In this document: piece after piece, positions 17,109-27,186 of the stretch
Layout of the letters: each line of letters begins with the position of its first letter
How positions within the stretch are numbered: the first letter of the stretch is position 1
DNA from: Caldilineaceae bacterium
Lineage (GTDB): Bacteria; Chloroflexota; Anaerolineae; Caldilineales; Caldilineaceae
DNA: 64,000 bases
Reading direction: 5' to 3'
NCBI GenBank assembly: GCA_022821585.1
Contig: JAJEDI010000066.1
Span: 1-64,000 of the forward strand
Program-made: the position numbers and the translations under genes
The notes under the pieces: generated by a model
Told to the model about the DNA's origin: nothing
Database searches by the model: none
What the model saw: only the letters and a program-made list of their open reading frames with translations

Positions 17109-17840
17109 ATGGCAACCCTTCTCTCCGCCGGCAAGGCCGCTTCATTCCAAATGGGCAAAGGCGATTCCCGCAATCTGGTCGGGCCCTCGACCGGCGCGCA
17201 AGACATTACCCTGAATTACTCAGTGTTCCAGGCTGACGAGGAGTTTCCTCAGCACTTTCACGAAGAGTCCGCCGACATCTTCATCGTTCTGGAGGGAGGA
17301 GTCTCAGTGCGGCAGGGGGATGCCTACACCCCGATCACGGCAGGCCAATTCGCCTACGTGCCTTCCCCCGAAGTACACGGCACCGTCAACACCAGCGGCG
17401 CCGAGGCGACCTTGATCAGCTTCCAGGCCCCGCCCGACCAGGCCCTGTACCGGGGCGAACGCGACCCCTCCAAAACGGGGACCACGCCGCGCCCGCCTGC
17501 CAATCACCGGACAGCGGTGCGCATTGACAACCTTGCTTCAGGAGACAGCTCGAAAGAAGAAATGACAACATCATGGGCCCCGGCCTCCCCCAACACCGGA
17601 ACACCGGAGATGAGGCTGGACTACTTTGAGCTGGGGCAAGGAGGAACTCTGGAAGAGCCGGCCGCGAGGGACAAGGAAGCCGTCTGGTTTGTCTGGAGTG
17701 GCGAAGTGTCCATCATCGCGGGCGGCGAAACGTTGCGCGCTTCACGCCACGAAGGCGCCTTCGTTCCTTCAGGCGAGGCCCAAACCGTCCGCAACGACGG
17801 TAAAGAAACAGCCCGTCTCATCCGCTGCCAAGCCATCTAG
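17109..17840 (+). CDS. Two-domain cupin protein
   Basis: Bicupin of 243 residues. The N-terminal cupin has the metal-type motif pattern in QHFHEESADIFIVLEGGVSVRQGD and a second motif PSPEVHGTVNTS. The C-terminal cupin (AVWFVWSGEVSIIAGGE, then FVPSGEAQTVRN) lacks most histidines and may be structural. Such proteins can be dioxygenases, isomerases or binding proteins, and nothing here fixes the reaction. The start at 17109 is chosen for AGGAG at 17096-17100. The longer frame from 17013 has no site. It follows the PhyH-family gene by 156 bp and may be co-transcribed. Confidence 0.8.
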   Translation: MATLLSAGKAASFQMGKGDSRNLVGPSTGAQDITLNYSVFQADEEFPQHFHEESADIFIVLEGGVSVRQGDAYTPITAGQFAYVPSPEVHGTVNTSGAEATLISFQAPPDQALYRGERDPSKTGTTPRPPANHRTAVRIDNLASGDSSKEEMTTSWAPASPNTGTPEMRLDYFELGQGGTLEEPAARDKEAVWFVWSGEVSIIAGGETLRASRHEGAFVPSGEAQTVRNDGKETARLIRCQAI

Positions 17841-17870
17841 GGGTCGCTGACTCTTCCGTTCAACCAAATT

Positions 17871-17900
17871 CCCCGTAGGGGCACCCCTTGTGGGTGCCCT
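17871..17900. repeat. REP-like palindrome, copy 3
   Basis: CCCCGTAG followed by the GGGCACCC-CTTGT-GGGTGCCC hairpin, between the convergent cupin and oxidoreductase genes. It may serve as a bidirectional 3'-end structure. Confidence 0.75.
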
Positions 17901-17939
17901 CCTTGGACAATTCAAGACCGGTTACCTACCACCCAAAAG

Positions 17940-19046
17940 TCAGATAGCCACCGCCGTAGACACCGAAGCCTCACGCACCTCCTCGGCGCTCACCTCCCGC
18001 CCCAACTGATTCGACAGGTAGATGCCCTCAGAGATCAGCATACAGTTCAACGCGATCTCAGCCGTAGGAAGTAGCTCCACCCTGCCCTCCACCGCGGCGA
18101 TCCAATGTTCCTGCTCACTGTCGTACACGTCGCCCTGCCCGTGTACGTTATGCAGTCGGTAATCAAACATAGGCAGATTGGCTGTAGAGTCCAGGTCCAG
18201 GTCGCCTACGCTATGGAAGTAGCCGAAAGGCTCAAGGCGTACGCCCCCTTCGTTGCCTACCACATACGAACCCCCGAAGGAGTCCAAGTGGATCGCCCAT
18301 GCCTCGATAATGTCCAGGGTGATGTTGTCGGCCATCCGCACAAACCCCAGGCCCAACTCCTCCACATTGTATCCGCTGCTCTCCCGCCGCGCTGCGTTCA
18401 TCGCAATTTCCTGGTACGTCTTGCCCGAAATACGCAACACATTCGGATTGCCCAGCAGGTAAAGCATCGTCGAAATATGATAGACGCCCATGTCATAAAG
18501 CGCACCGCCGCTTGCTGTCTCTTTGTTCACAAAAAAGGGCGAGCCGTAGCCGTCCACAAAAGGCCGGCCCCGCCGTCGATATCCCGTCGACCGCGCATGA
18601 TACAGCTTTCCCAGATGGCCGCCATCGATCAGAGCCTTGGCCGCCTTTGTCTCGTTCGTAAAGTAAACACGGTTCTGGATACTCAGCATCAAGCCGCATT
18701 CCCTTGCCGTTGCCAGCATCTTTTCGGCGTCGACGTAAGCGCCGGCCATCGGCTTCTCGCAGAACACATGCTTGCCCGCCTGCAGCGCGGCCACCGTCGC
18801 TGGCATGTGATAATTGTTGTGCAGACAGACATCGACCGACTTGATGTCGTCGCGCGCCAGCAGCTGGCGGAAATCTGTGTAAACGTCCGCAATGCCGTTT
18901 TCTGAAGCGACCCTGTTGGCCTCGGCTTCGTCGATGTCGGCGATTGCTGCAATCTCCACGTGAGGCATTGCCATATACTTGCGAACGTGGCCCTTCCCAA
19001 TCTGGCCCACGCCAATGATCCCGATTCGAGTCTTCTCTTCTGTCAT
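17940..19046 (-). CDS. Gfo/Idh/MocA-family oxidoreductase
   Basis: Predicted cytoplasmic NAD(P)-dependent sugar or polyol dehydrogenase of 368 residues. The Rossmann fingerprint [14 protein letters not shown] lies at residues 7-20. The catalytic-lysine signature EKPMAG follows in the first third. The C-terminal domain carries the family's substrate sheet ([11 protein letters not shown]). The start at 19046 is preferred because the Rossmann strand begins within a few residues. The longer frame to 19118 adds a non-family extension. It follows the sugar-isomerase-type gene on the same strand, and such pairs often act together on carbocyclic polyols or sugar acids (family knowledge). The exact substrate is unknown. 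Confidence 0.9.
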   Translation of the reverse strand: MTEEKTRIGIIGVGQIGKGHVRKYMAMPHVEIAAIADIDEAEANRVASENGIADVYTDFRQLLARDDIKSVDVCLHNNYHMPATVAALQAGKHVFCEKPMAGAYVDAEKMLATARECGLMLSIQNRVYFTNETKAAKALIDGGHLGKLYHARSTGYRRRGRPFVDGYGSPFFVNKETASGGALYDMGVYHISTMLYLLGNPNVLRISGKTYQEIAMNAARRESSGYNVEELGLGFVRMADNITLDIIEAWAIHLDSFGGSYVVGNEGGVRLEPFGYFHSVGDLDLDSTANLPMFDYRLHNVHGQGDVYDSEQEHWIAAVEGRVELLPTAEIALNCMLISEGIYLSNQLGREVSAEEVREASVSTAVAI

Positions 19047-19184
19047 TTTCGGTTGCTCTTCAACTGTGTGAGTAATGGTGAACTGGCACATCAGCGCATA
19101 TAAACTGTCGCGTCTCACCAGTTCAAATATGGCTATTTCAACGATTCTCTGGTGCCAGTTGACACTTCCTTACGCAAGGCCGTC

Positions 19185-19214
19185 CCCCCGTAGGGGCACC
19201 CCTTGTGGGTGCCC
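19185..19214. repeat. REP-like palindrome, copy 4
   Basis: CCCCCCGTAG followed by the same 8-bp-stem hairpin, between the isomerase and oxidoreductase genes, in the same orientation as the other copies. Confidence 0.75.
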
Positions 19215-19273
19215 ACGTGGACTGATAACAAATCTGGTCCGCTGATCCCAGTTCAGACTAACGACAACAACCC

Positions 19274-20056
19274 CTATTCCCCCAACGCCCGGCGTATCAG
19301 CGCCAACGTCTTAACCGCCGCGCCTTCCTCGTCACCGTCCTCCGGCGTTGACTCGATACCCCAGACGCCACTGTACCCCTTCTCCAGCAAAATGGCGCAC
19401 GCCTTCTGCAAATCAACCGAAGGATCGTTGCCCTGGCTATCAAATGAAAACGTCTTGAAATGTGTGAGACGCGCAAAAGGCGCGCACATCTGCCACGCTC
19501 GTTCCTGCGTTCCTGCCGCCCAATTGTTCGTGTCGAACAGCAGCCCAAGACCATCCACCTCCTCAAGAAGTCGCACAGTATTCTCCGCGAACTTCGTCGG
19601 CCCCCAATGGTTTTCCACCAGGATCTCCACGCCCGCCGCTCTCGCCGCTGGGATCAGTTCCTCGTAGCCTTCTACGATGATCTCAAAGATTTCTTCGGTC
19701 AGCGCTTCGGGTCCACCGGAATCAATGCGCATCTGCGGCGCCTGAAGCGCCGCCGCCACCTCCAGCCATCGCAGCGCCGTCTCCCTGCATGCCCTGCGTA
19801 GGGCGGCGTCCTCCTCATACATGTGACCGCCGTCCACCGCAACGCAGCCATAAGGTAGGCCCGCGTCTTCCGCCATTCTCCTGGCGTCCGTCAGCCATGC
19901 CCGGTCCTCTAATGCTGGCTCCAAATGCTTCATCCACGGATCAAGCTGCGAGAATCCGTGGCGCTGGTTGAAAGCCACGTAGCCTTGAAAGTCCATGTCA
20001 CCGCTCTCAAACGACCGGCGAAAGCTATAGGAACAGATGCTGAACTGATGTGTCAT
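19274..20056 (-). CDS. Sugar phosphate isomerase/epimerase (AP endonuclease 2-like TIM barrel)
   Basis: TIM-barrel metal enzyme of 260 residues in the xylose-isomerase-like family. Candidate metal ligands are the Glu in EILVENHWGP, the Asp-Thr in GLLFDTNNW, the His in LTHFKTF and the Glu in VWGIESTPED. The barrel begins FSICSYSFRRSFESG. It is upstream of the Gfo/Idh/MocA gene on the same strand with a REP-like hairpin between, so a shared transcript with reduced downstream expression is plausible. The substrate is not determined by sequence. Confidence 0.85.
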   Translation of the reverse strand: MTHQFSICSYSFRRSFESGDMDFQGYVAFNQRHGFSQLDPWMKHLEPALEDRAWLTDARRMAEDAGLPYGCVAVDGGHMYEEDAALRRACRETALRWLEVAAALQAPQMRIDSGGPEALTEEIFEIIVEGYEELIPAARAAGVEILVENHWGPTKFAENTVRLLEEVDGLGLLFDTNNWAAGTQERAWQMCAPFARLTHFKTFSFDSQGNDPSVDLQKACAILLEKGYSGVWGIESTPEDGDEEGAAVKTLALIRRALGE

Positions 20057-20196
20057 GAAATCCCTTCTCCGTTCTCTCTGTAAAGCGCGTAAACTACCTG
20101 GATAGGTCTTGAGTTAGTCCAATTGTCCGCAAAGAGTAAACCCAGGATTCTCCCATCGTCGACGTAACCAGCCGGCCGGCCTTTGCGCTACTATGT

Positions 20197-21051
20197 CTAC
20201 CGGGCAGACCGGTAACCTCGGGAAAGGCGCAACTCAATCTGCGCCTGAAAAGCTGAAAAAATGATCGTAATGATCCAGTAAAAGACCGCCGCGATCAGCA
20301 AAGCCTCAAGGCTGCGAAAATTCGCCCGCCCCTGCTTCTGTGCCCGCCACAGCAGCTCCCACACAAAGCCCGTCACCGAGATGAGCGAAGTATCCTTGAG
20401 CATGGCGATGAACTGGTTGCCGATTGGCGGAATCACCAGTCGCATTGCCTGCGGCAGCACGATAAATCGCATGATCTGAAACTGCGTCATGCCCATCGCC
20501 TTGGCTGCCTCCCGCTGTCCCGTGTCCACCGACTGAATGCCTGCCCGCATGATTTCGGTCATGTAGGCGCCGTAATTCAGTCCCAAGGCCAGCACGCCGG
20601 CTGACATTCCCGAAAGGCGAATCCCCAGCTGCGGCAGCGCGAGAAAGAAAAAGACAACCTGGAGAAGCAGTGGCGTACCCCTGATCAGAGAAATGTAGAA
20701 CGTCGCCAGCGCGTAGGCCGGCGGCGATCTTGAAAGCCGTCCCAACGCCCCCAGAAGCGAGAGCACTGTCGCCAGTACGATCGACAGCACCGACAGCAGA
20801 ATCGTCAGCCATACCCCGTTGAATATGAACAACCAGTGGCTGCGAATGAAGCTCCAATCCAGTGAAATAGTCGTGAACTGAAGCCCGCCAACTGCGAAAC
20901 TCGCCCCGCTGAACGCGTAGGCCAGCGCCAGCAACAACAACGCATACGAGACCTGCACACCCATAGCAAATCGTCGCGCGTCCCGTCGCTGCGAAGCAAC
21001 TATCTGCTCAGCCTGAAAGGCGAACTGCTCTTCAGAAGATGCCGTCGTCAT
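20197..21051 (-). CDS. Polar amino acid ABC transporter permease (HisM/GlnP family)
   Basis: Membrane subunit of a polar amino acid importer. The EAA loop reads QREAAKAMGMTQFQIMRFIVLPQAMR, longer than but matching the His/Glu/Gln permease signature, after about three spans. From the start at 21051 (MTTASSEEQF) the protein has 284 residues. The alternative ATG at 21087 would be buried in a perfect 11-bp hairpin, and the full frame to 21183 would overlap the binding-protein gene. No ATPase gene follows. Bases 20057-20196 downstream hold nothing recognised. Confidence 0.88.
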   Translation of the reverse strand: MTTASSEEQFAFQAEQIVASQRRDARRFAMGVQVSYALLLLALAYAFSGASFAVGGLQFTTISLDWSFIRSHWLFIFNGVWLTILLSVLSIVLATVLSLLGALGRLSRSPPAYALATFYISLIRGTPLLLQVVFFFLALPQLGIRLSGMSAGVLALGLNYGAYMTEIMRAGIQSVDTGQREAAKAMGMTQFQIMRFIVLPQAMRLVIPPIGNQFIAMLKDTSLISVTGFVWELLWRAQKQGRANFRSLEALLIAAVFYWIITIIFSAFQAQIELRLSRGYRSAR

Positions 21052-21084
21052 CCCGATGATCGTCCTGAACCGCTTTTCCCGCGA

Positions 21085-21110
21085 CATGGCATCGCGAGAG
21101 CGATGCCATG
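21085..21110 (-). promoter_or_regulatory. Perfect intercistronic hairpin between binding protein and permease
   Basis: CATGGCATCGC (21085-21095) and GCGATGCCATG (21100-21110) form an uninterrupted 11-bp stem with a 4-nt loop. There is no T-run, so a role in mRNA stability or in blocking the upstream ATG is more likely than termination. Confidence 0.65.
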
Positions 21111-21143
21111 AAAGTATACACTTGGCGGAAGTCGGACTACCGC

Positions 21144-22043
21144 CTACTTGGTGGGATCGCTGGTCAGGTCTTCGCCAAACCACGCCACCGACAGGCTTCT
21201 CAACGTGCCGTCTTCATGCATAGCGGCGATTATCCCGCTGACCTTCTCCACTAGGCTGGCGATGTCCTTGGAAGAACTCTTGTCAAAGGCCACCGCAAGA
21301 TTCTCGGAAAACACCGGCTTACCGACCTTGTGAATGGCTATGCCTTCAGCCAGCGCCGCCTCAATAACGGTGTTTGATGTCAGAAACGCCTGGAACTCTT
21401 GGCGCCCCGCCTGGATCTGCTGCACACAGTCATTGTCGACCGTTAACGGCACGATGCTGACATCGGCCGGCGGAGTGTCCACATAGAAGCTGGCAGCCGG
21501 TAGACCCAGCCCCTCCATGTCACCCATCAACCAGCTCTCGTAAGTGGTGGAAACGCCGACGCAGATAGTCGCGCCGTTCAGGTCCTCCAGCGTCTCTACG
21601 CCCGAACCATCCAAGGCAGCAAACTGGGCGGGCGTATAGTAATAGGGTGGCTTAGCAAAACTGAGGATCTCCTGCCTCGCCGTCGTGATCGTCATCGAAC
21701 CGACGCTCATGTCCCACTGGTCACCCCAGTTCCCCGCCGTGATCAGGTCCCAGTCCGGAGTCACGAACTCCACATCGACGCCAAGGCGGCTGGCAATCTC
21801 CTTGGCTACGTCAACGTCGAAACCTACAAAGTTGCCCTCTTCATCCAAAAAGCTCTGGGGCGCATAGTTAGGGTCGGTGGAAATCCGGATCGTGCCGCGG
21901 GACATGATTTCCGCGAGAAGATCGTCTGCCGCCTCAGCTGCACCCCCGCCCCCACTGCCGGGAGCACTCTGCGGCGCAACCGGCGCCACGCAGGCGCCTG
22001 CAAGTAACATTGCTGTGATCAAGATTGGCATGAGTAGCTTCAT
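21144..22043 (-). CDS. Polar amino acid ABC transporter substrate-binding lipoprotein
   Basis: Family-3 solute-binding protein of 299 residues. The signal sequence MKLLMPILITAMLLAGAC ends in a lipobox with Cys18, followed by a Ser/Gly linker. The mature domain opens with ISTDPNYAPQSFLDEEGNFV and GFDVDVAKEIASRLG, the class signature for amino acid binding. GAGGCGG precedes the ATG at 22043, and the upstream frame to 22106 is rejected for that reason. It is the promoter-proximal gene with the permease 92 bp downstream. It is transcribed divergently from the gene at 22168. Confidence 0.92.
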   Translation of the reverse strand: MKLLMPILITAMLLAGACVAPVAPQSAPGSGGGGAAEAADDLLAEIMSRGTIRISTDPNYAPQSFLDEEGNFVGFDVDVAKEIASRLGVDVEFVTPDWDLITAGNWGDQWDMSVGSMTITTARQEILSFAKPPYYYTPAQFAALDGSGVETLEDLNGATICVGVSTTYESWLMGDMEGLGLPAASFYVDTPPADVSIVPLTVDNDCVQQIQAGRQEFQAFLTSNTVIEAALAEGIAIHKVGKPVFSENLAVAFDKSSSKDIASLVEKVSGIIAAMHEDGTLRSLSVAWFGEDLTSDPTK

Positions 22044-22167
22044 TGTTTTTTCCGCCTCTGGTTTAGAGTAAAATGCGTGTATTGGAACTGTATGGCTCCC
22101 TGACAATATGATATTACAAGTTAAAGCAGATCATGTAATGCAACCGCCCACCAAGGAATGCGCACCG

Positions 22168-23028
22168 ATGTCGGCCACTCTCTCAACCGTGGTATCTCTG
22201 TACCCATATCCCGAATATCAAGACTGGTGGACCGTGGGCGAATCCCTTCTGAGAATGATGGCGGGCTCCATTGTAGGCCAATGGCATAGCCTTTCTTCCT
22301 CCGCAGACTCAATTGATTCGGTGCAGAAAACGGTCGCCGAATACATCGACCAGGTATACCACAGGCAAGCCCGACCTGATCTTGCCGCCGAATTCGCCTC
22401 GGGAAACGGTTCGTACAAGGTTCAGTCAGGGGAGTTCGACGCCTTGTCCTATGCCTTCTTCCTGTCGGCTTACTGCAAACTGGCTGCTCAATTCAGCGGC
22501 AGCGAACTGGCTCATTCGCGCCGCGACTTCGCCGAAAAGGTAGGAGCGCGCTTCTTTTCCCGGCTATCGGAGCATCTGGCCCTCAAGCTGCCCCGTTCTC
22601 TACAAAACGAAGCGGATCTGGCTTCTGTAAATCGAGCAGTCCAGCGCGTCGGCGGCTTCCTGTTGGAGGAGGGATATCTTCGCAGCCACTTCGCCTTCCA
22701 CTTCGACGTGCAAGCCTCACAAGCCGGCGTAACAATCGAACAAAAGTCGGACGACCTGTTGGCGGCACTTGGCAACGGCGGCACCGCCTACGCCCTGTAC
22801 GAAATGGGCCATCCTGTGATCCTTCCATCCGCTGTGTATCTCCACCACCTGGTGGGAGAAGCGCAGCATCACTCATCTCGAACCATCGAGGAACTGTTCG
22901 CCCGCGTAGGCTGCGATGCCTGGGAAACCGACGAATTTGACCCTTCCCTCTTCCCCTCCGATCTGGTCGTCGAGCTCTGGAAAATCCGGAGTCGGAGCTC
23001 TGAAGGTCGTAAGTCATGTAGGCCGTAA
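22168..23028 (+). CDS. Protein of unknown function
   Basis: 286-residue protein that I do not recognise. It is mostly alpha-helical by composition and has no signal peptide or membrane span. A Gly-rich stretch GNGGTAYALYEMGHPVILPS and the LHHLVGEAQHH segment with clustered histidines are the most distinctive parts. The start at 22168 is favoured by AAGGA at 22153-22157, while the earlier ATG at 22108 has none. It is divergent from the amino-acid binding-protein gene, with an AT-rich 124-bp region between, and lies upstream of tRNA-Glu. Codon use resembles its neighbours. Confidence 0.65.
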   Translation: MSATLSTVVSLYPYPEYQDWWTVGESLLRMMAGSIVGQWHSLSSSADSIDSVQKTVAEYIDQVYHRQARPDLAAEFASGNGSYKVQSGEFDALSYAFFLSAYCKLAAQFSGSELAHSRRDFAEKVGARFFSRLSEHLALKLPRSLQNEADLASVNRAVQRVGGFLLEEGYLRSHFAFHFDVQASQAGVTIEQKSDDLLAALGNGGTAYALYEMGHPVILPSAVYLHHLVGEAQHHSSRTIEELFARVGCDAWETDEFDPSLFPSDLVVELWKIRSRSSEGRKSCRP

Positions 23029-23162
23029 CCAGGGATCAATCTGTCCGCAAGTGCGTTCAATGGTGTCGAGGAAACCACGAACCCACAACGATCTTCGGCG
23101 CGCAGCATTTGACCATCTTCCCCCATTTCTGGTAGACTTTTCCTTGTGCCTATCGCCAGCAC

Positions 23163-23235
23163 GCCCCCATCGTCTAGAGGACTAGGACTCAGGCCTTTCA
23201 AGCCTGCAACAGGGGTTCGAATCCCCTTGGGGGTA
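23163..23235 (+). tRNA. tRNA-Glu (anticodon TTC)
   Basis: The 73-nt gene starts GCCCCCATCGTCTAGAGGAC. The anticodon arm CAGGC-CTTTCAA-GCCTG gives TTC. The T arm is AGGGG-TTCGAAT-CCCCT. The acceptor stem pairs GCCCCCA with TGGGGGT, and the discriminator base is A. CCA is not encoded. Confidence 0.97.
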
Positions 23236-23289
23236 CAGAAAAGCCGCCCGGTTGGGCCGGCCGAACCATATCCTCCGATTTCAAGAGAG

Positions 23290-23338
23290 CCCAATGTCAA
23301 CGGGTGGTCTTCCACAACATGACATTGGGTCTTTTTTT
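23290..23338 (+). terminator. Rho-independent terminator between tRNA-Glu and purL
   Basis: CCCAATGTCA (23290-23299) pairs perfectly with TGACATTGGG (23320-23329). An inner hairpin GTGG/CCAC sits in the loop, and the run TCTTTTTTT follows. It ends just 19 nt before the purL ATG, so it may end the tRNA transcript or attenuate purL. Confidence 0.85.
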
Positions 23339-23356
23339 GCCCACAGGAACGCCCTG

Positions 23357-26278
23357 ATGGTCTTCCGCATAGAAGTAAGCAGTCGCAGCGGAAAAGACGA
23401 ACCCACGATTACTGCCGCCGCGCACAGGCTGGGGATCCATTCGCTCCACTCTTGCCGGAAGAGCCGGCTCTACTTTCTGACAAACCACCCAGAAAAAGCG
23501 CTCGGTTCCGACGAGATCGATAAGTTGTGCGCGTTTCTGCTGGTCGACCCGGTCACGGAAACGGCACGCGTCACCGTGGAAAACCGCCCCCAATCTCCAG
23601 CTGTTGCAGCGCAACCTTCCTGTGACTCGCCCGATCATGTCGTCGAGGTCGCCTTGCGCCCGGGCGTAACCGACGTCGCCGCACGCGAACTTGAACGCGG
23701 TGCCGAAGAGTTGGGCATACACCGTCTTGAAGCCGCGACCGCCACGCAGTTCCGTCTCACAGGAAAACTTTCAAGGGCCGAACTTCACAGTCTGGCCCGG
23801 GGCCTGCTGTGCAACGACACCATTGAGCGCTACAACCTCGGCGCTATCGAACCGATTTTTGGGCACAGTAGCGAATCAAGTGATCTCGTGGAGCAGGTTT
23901 CACTGACCGGACTTGGCGAAGAGGAGTTGCTGGAATGTAGCCGGCAGCGATCGCTCTCACTCGACGCCCGGGAGATGAAAGAAATCCAAAGTTTCTACGA
24001 TGAAATCGGTCGCGACCCAACCGACGTCGAGTTGGAGACGCTGGCCCAGACATGGAGCGAGCACTGCGTCCATAAGACTTTCAAATCCACTATCTCCTTG
24101 ACGCAACGGTCGACCGGCGGAGAGTTGCTACCCACGCAAGAGATTCAGGGGCTGCTTCGCACCTTTATTATGGCCGCCACCGAAAAGGTGAATCGCCCCT
24201 GGGTGCGCTCCGCCTTTGTCGACGACGCCGGCATCATCGAGTTTGACGATCAGTTCGATCTGGCCTTCAAAGTAGAGACACACAACCACCCTTCGGCCCT
24301 TGAACCGTTCGGCGGCGCCAATACCGGCATAGGCGGCGTCGTGCGTGACATCATCGCCGTTTCGGCCCGGCCAATCGCCTGTACCGATGTCCTCTGCTTC
24401 GGTCCCCAGGACCTGCCGCCGGGCGAGCTGCCCGCCGGCGTTCTCCACCCTGCCCGTGTTGAAGAGGGGGTCGTGGCCGGAATCGGCGACTACGGAAATA
24501 AACTCGGCCTGCCGACCGTCAACGGCGCGGTCATCTACGACAGCGGCTACCTCGGCAATCCTCTGGTCTTCTGTGGCGCGGTGGGGCTGCTACCCAAAGA
24601 CGCACATCCAACGGAACCACAACCGGGTGACCGTATCGTCGTCCTCGGCGGACGAACAGGTCGCGACGGCATCCACGGCGCCACCTTCTCTTCGGCAGAA
24701 CTGACCCAGGCAACCCACATGGAGTCCGGCAGCGCCGTGCAGATCGGCGATCCCATCACCGAAAAGGGCCTCATCGAGTTGGTCGAAGCGGCCAGGGACG
24801 CGCGGCTCTACAACGCCATCACCGACTGCGGCGCGGGAGGCCTCTCCTCAGCGGTAGGCGAGATGGGCGAGAAGCTGGGGGCCGACATAGAGCTGAAGGA
24901 CGTTCCCCTCAAGTATCCCGGCCTGACCCCATGGGAAATCTGGCTCTCTGAAGCGCAGGAGCGTATGGTCCTGGCCGTGCCGGAGGCAAATCTGCCGCGC
25001 CTGCAGGAACTGGCTGAACTCTGGGACGTCGAGATGCGCGACCTTGGCAGTTTCAGCAGAGATGGCTGGCTGCGTGTCCGTTACGGAGGCCGCGCCGTAG
25101 CCGAGCTCCCTATGGCGTTTCTGCATGACGGCCTCCCTCTCCCCCACAGAACTGCCGACTACAATGCCCATCAGCCGCAGCAGCCCTCGCTGCAGACTGC
25201 TCTGAACCGGGAACACGCGCCGCCTCGGGCAAAAGAGATTCTCTTGCAAATGCTGGGCCATCCCACAGTGGCGAGCAAGGAGCGCATCGTCCGCACCTAC
25301 GACCACGAGGTACGCGGTGGAACGCTCATCCGTCCCTTCGTCGGCCCCCACATGGACGGGCCAGCAGACGCCGCCGTGCTGAAGCCAATCGGCACCTGGA
25401 ACAACGATCGCGCCTTCGCACTAAGCGTTGGCATAAACCCACTCCTCGGGAAAAGAGACCACTACGCCATGGCGGTCAGCGCCGTCGATGAAGCCTTCCG
25501 CAACGCCGTCGCCGTCGGCGCTGACCCGGACCGGATCGCCCTTCTGGATAACTTTTGCTGGGGCAACCCAACCCTTCCTGACCGCCTTGGGGCGCTCGTG
25601 ATGACCTGCCAGGGCTGCCATGACGCCGCCGTCGCCTACAACGCCCCCTTTATTTCAGGAAAGGACAGCCTGTACAACGAATTTGACGGTCAACCCATCC
25701 CGGGGACACTTCTCATCTCCGCGATCGGCATCGTTCCCGACATGCACAGCCTCTGCACCTCCCATCTCAAGGAGCCGGGCAATCTGTTGTACCTGCTTGG
25801 TGAAACCCAAGATGACCTGGGCGGCTCCCTCCTGGGCAGTCTATTGGGATGGAAAGGCGGTGACCCCCCCAAAATGCCGGAAGCGCCTCTGAAACGTTAC
25901 CGCGCCCTGCACACCGCCATACGCGCTGGCCTCGTTCAGAGTTGCCACGATCTGAGCGAGGGTGGCCTGGCCGTCGCACTGGCCGAAATGTGTTTGGGCG
26001 GCCGCTTAGGCGCATCAGTGGACATCTTTGCCGCCTTCGGGAACGATCTGACCCACGCGTTCGTCCCATTATTCTCAGAGAGCAACGGAAGGCTCCTGCT
26101 TGAAGTCGCCCCCGAAGACCTGATACGCTTCGAAGAAGCTCTTGCAGGCCTCCCTTTTGCTCCCCTGGGTACGGTCACGCAGACCAAAATGCTGACGGTG
26201 CAGCAGGACGGACAGCAGCTATTCGAGCTCCCGTTGGATGAAATCGAAGTAGCCTGGAAAGGGTCAGCCGCGCAATGA
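23357..26278 (+). CDS. purL: Phosphoribosylformylglycinamidine synthase, synthetase subunit
   Basis: Converts FGAR to FGAM with ATP and ammonia from PurQ in purine synthesis. It has 973 residues from the ATG at 23357 (AGGAA 8 nt upstream). The N-terminal 165 residues hold two PurS-like stretches: [15 protein letters not shown] to about residue 75, and [13 protein letters not shown] to about 160. Then come the linker, [12 protein letters not shown], the ATP-site segment [32 protein letters not shown] and [11 protein letters not shown]. The separate PurS subunit of small-type enzymes thus appears fused and doubled, while the amidotransferase is separate (purQ, next gene). Confidence 0.96.
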   Translation: MVFRIEVSSRSGKDEPTITAAAHRLGIHSLHSCRKSRLYFLTNHPEKALGSDEIDKLCAFLLVDPVTETARVTVENRPQSPAVAAQPSCDSPDHVVEVALRPGVTDVAARELERGAEELGIHRLEAATATQFRLTGKLSRAELHSLARGLLCNDTIERYNLGAIEPIFGHSSESSDLVEQVSLTGLGEEELLECSRQRSLSLDAREMKEIQSFYDEIGRDPTDVELETLAQTWSEHCVHKTFKSTISLTQRSTGGELLPTQEIQGLLRTFIMAATEKVNRPWVRSAFVDDAGIIEFDDQFDLAFKVETHNHPSALEPFGGANTGIGGVVRDIIAVSARPIACTDVLCFGPQDLPPGELPAGVLHPARVEEGVVAGIGDYGNKLGLPTVNGAVIYDSGYLGNPLVFCGAVGLLPKDAHPTEPQPGDRIVVLGGRTGRDGIHGATFSSAELTQATHMESGSAVQIGDPITEKGLIELVEAARDARLYNAITDCGAGGLSSAVGEMGEKLGADIELKDVPLKYPGLTPWEIWLSEAQERMVLAVPEANLPRLQELAELWDVEMRDLGSFSRDGWLRVRYGGRAVAELPMAFLHDGLPLPHRTADYNAHQPQQPSLQTALNREHAPPRAKEILLQMLGHPTVASKERIVRTYDHEVRGGTLIRPFVGPHMDGPADAAVLKPIGTWNNDRAFALSVGINPLLGKRDHYAMAVSAVDEAFRNAVAVGADPDRIALLDNFCWGNPTLPDRLGALVMTCQGCHDAAVAYNAPFISGKDSLYNEFDGQPIPGTLLISAIGIVPDMHSLCTSHLKEPGNLLYLLGETQDDLGGSLLGSLLGWKGGDPPKMPEAPLKRYRALHTAIRAGLVQSCHDLSEGGLAVALAEMCLGGRLGASVDIFAAFGNDLTHAFVPLFSESNGRLLLEVAPEDLIRFEEALAGLPFAPLGTVTQTKMLTVQQDGQQLFELPLDEIEVAWKGSAAQ

Positions 26279-26330
26279 CACACTCACTCTGCCAGCCGGT
26301 ACGACCAGGTTTTACGCTCACGAAACCGCT

Positions 26331-27134
26331 ATGGGCTTGCCCGTTCTGATCATCCATGCCACAGGCACCAATCGTGATGCGGAGGCCGCCCGAGCCTGTG
26401 AACTTGCTGGCGCCTCTCCGCACATCGTGCACGTCAACCAGCTGCGCGCGGGCACTCGACAGTTCTCGGATTTTGCCATGCTTGTCTTGCCAGGCGGATT
26501 CTCATACGGCGATGCCCTCGGCGCCGGCGTACGCCAGGCGCTTGACATCCATGTCTTTTTCCACGATGAGTTGACGAATTTCATCGAGTCTGGCAAACCC
26601 GTCTTGGGAATCTGCAATGGCTTTCAAACTCTGGTCAAGGCAGGCCTTCTGCCTGGCCCCACCTGCGCCGACAGACACCGCGATGAAGAAGCGCCTTCAA
26701 CCGAACGGCGGGCGGTGACGCTGACCCATAACAAGCAAAACCGCTTCGAGTGCCGCTGGGTCTATCTGGCCGTCGAGCAGGGCGCGAAAGCGGACTGTTT
26801 GGCACAGGTAGAGGGCCTGGTGTTCTGCCCTGTCGCCCACGGAGAGGGTAACTTCCAGGTATCCAATGAGAAGACGCTCCGGCAATTGGAGAGTGAAGGG
26901 CTGGTCGCCTTTCGATACGTCGACGCCGACGGATTGCCGGCCGGCGGACGATACCCCCTCAATCCCAATGGGTCCGCTGGCGACATCGCCGGTATCTGTA
27001 ATCGAGCCGGAAACGTCATCGGTCTGATGCCCCACCCGGAGGATCACGTCGTACCTATTCAGAATCCTCTCGGCGGAAATGAGGGGCTTGGGCTCTCGCT
27101 CTTTCGAGCCATGATTGAATTCGCCTCCAGCTGA
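26331..27134 (+). CDS. purQ: FGAM synthase, glutamine amidotransferase subunit
   Basis: Class I glutaminase of 267 residues that supplies ammonia to PurL. The nucleophile Cys lies in [18 protein letters not shown], the oxyanion-type turn in [15 protein letters not shown], and the catalytic His/Glu pair in [16 protein letters not shown] is the PurQ-specific loop. It begins 52 nt after purL on the same strand. It is longer than the roughly 225-residue Bacillus-type PurQ and closer to archaeal and Chloroflexota-type forms. Confidence 0.95.
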   Translation: MGLPVLIIHATGTNRDAEAARACELAGASPHIVHVNQLRAGTRQFSDFAMLVLPGGFSYGDALGAGVRQALDIHVFFHDELTNFIESGKPVLGICNGFQTLVKAGLLPGPTCADRHRDEEAPSTERRAVTLTHNKQNRFECRWVYLAVEQGAKADCLAQVEGLVFCPVAHGEGNFQVSNEKTLRQLESEGLVAFRYVDADGLPAGGRYPLNPNGSAGDIAGICNRAGNVIGLMPHPEDHVVPIQNPLGGNEGLGLSLFRAMIEFASS

Positions 27135-27186
27135 GCAACTGCCGCAGCGAAGAAGGCGATAGATTCCCCCAGAGGAGTAGTTAGCT

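Noticed and set aside
21051-21183. Earlier starts of the amino-acid permease (21087 or 21183)
   Set aside because: One would lie in a perfect hairpin, the other would overlap the upstream gene. Neither has a ribosome binding site.
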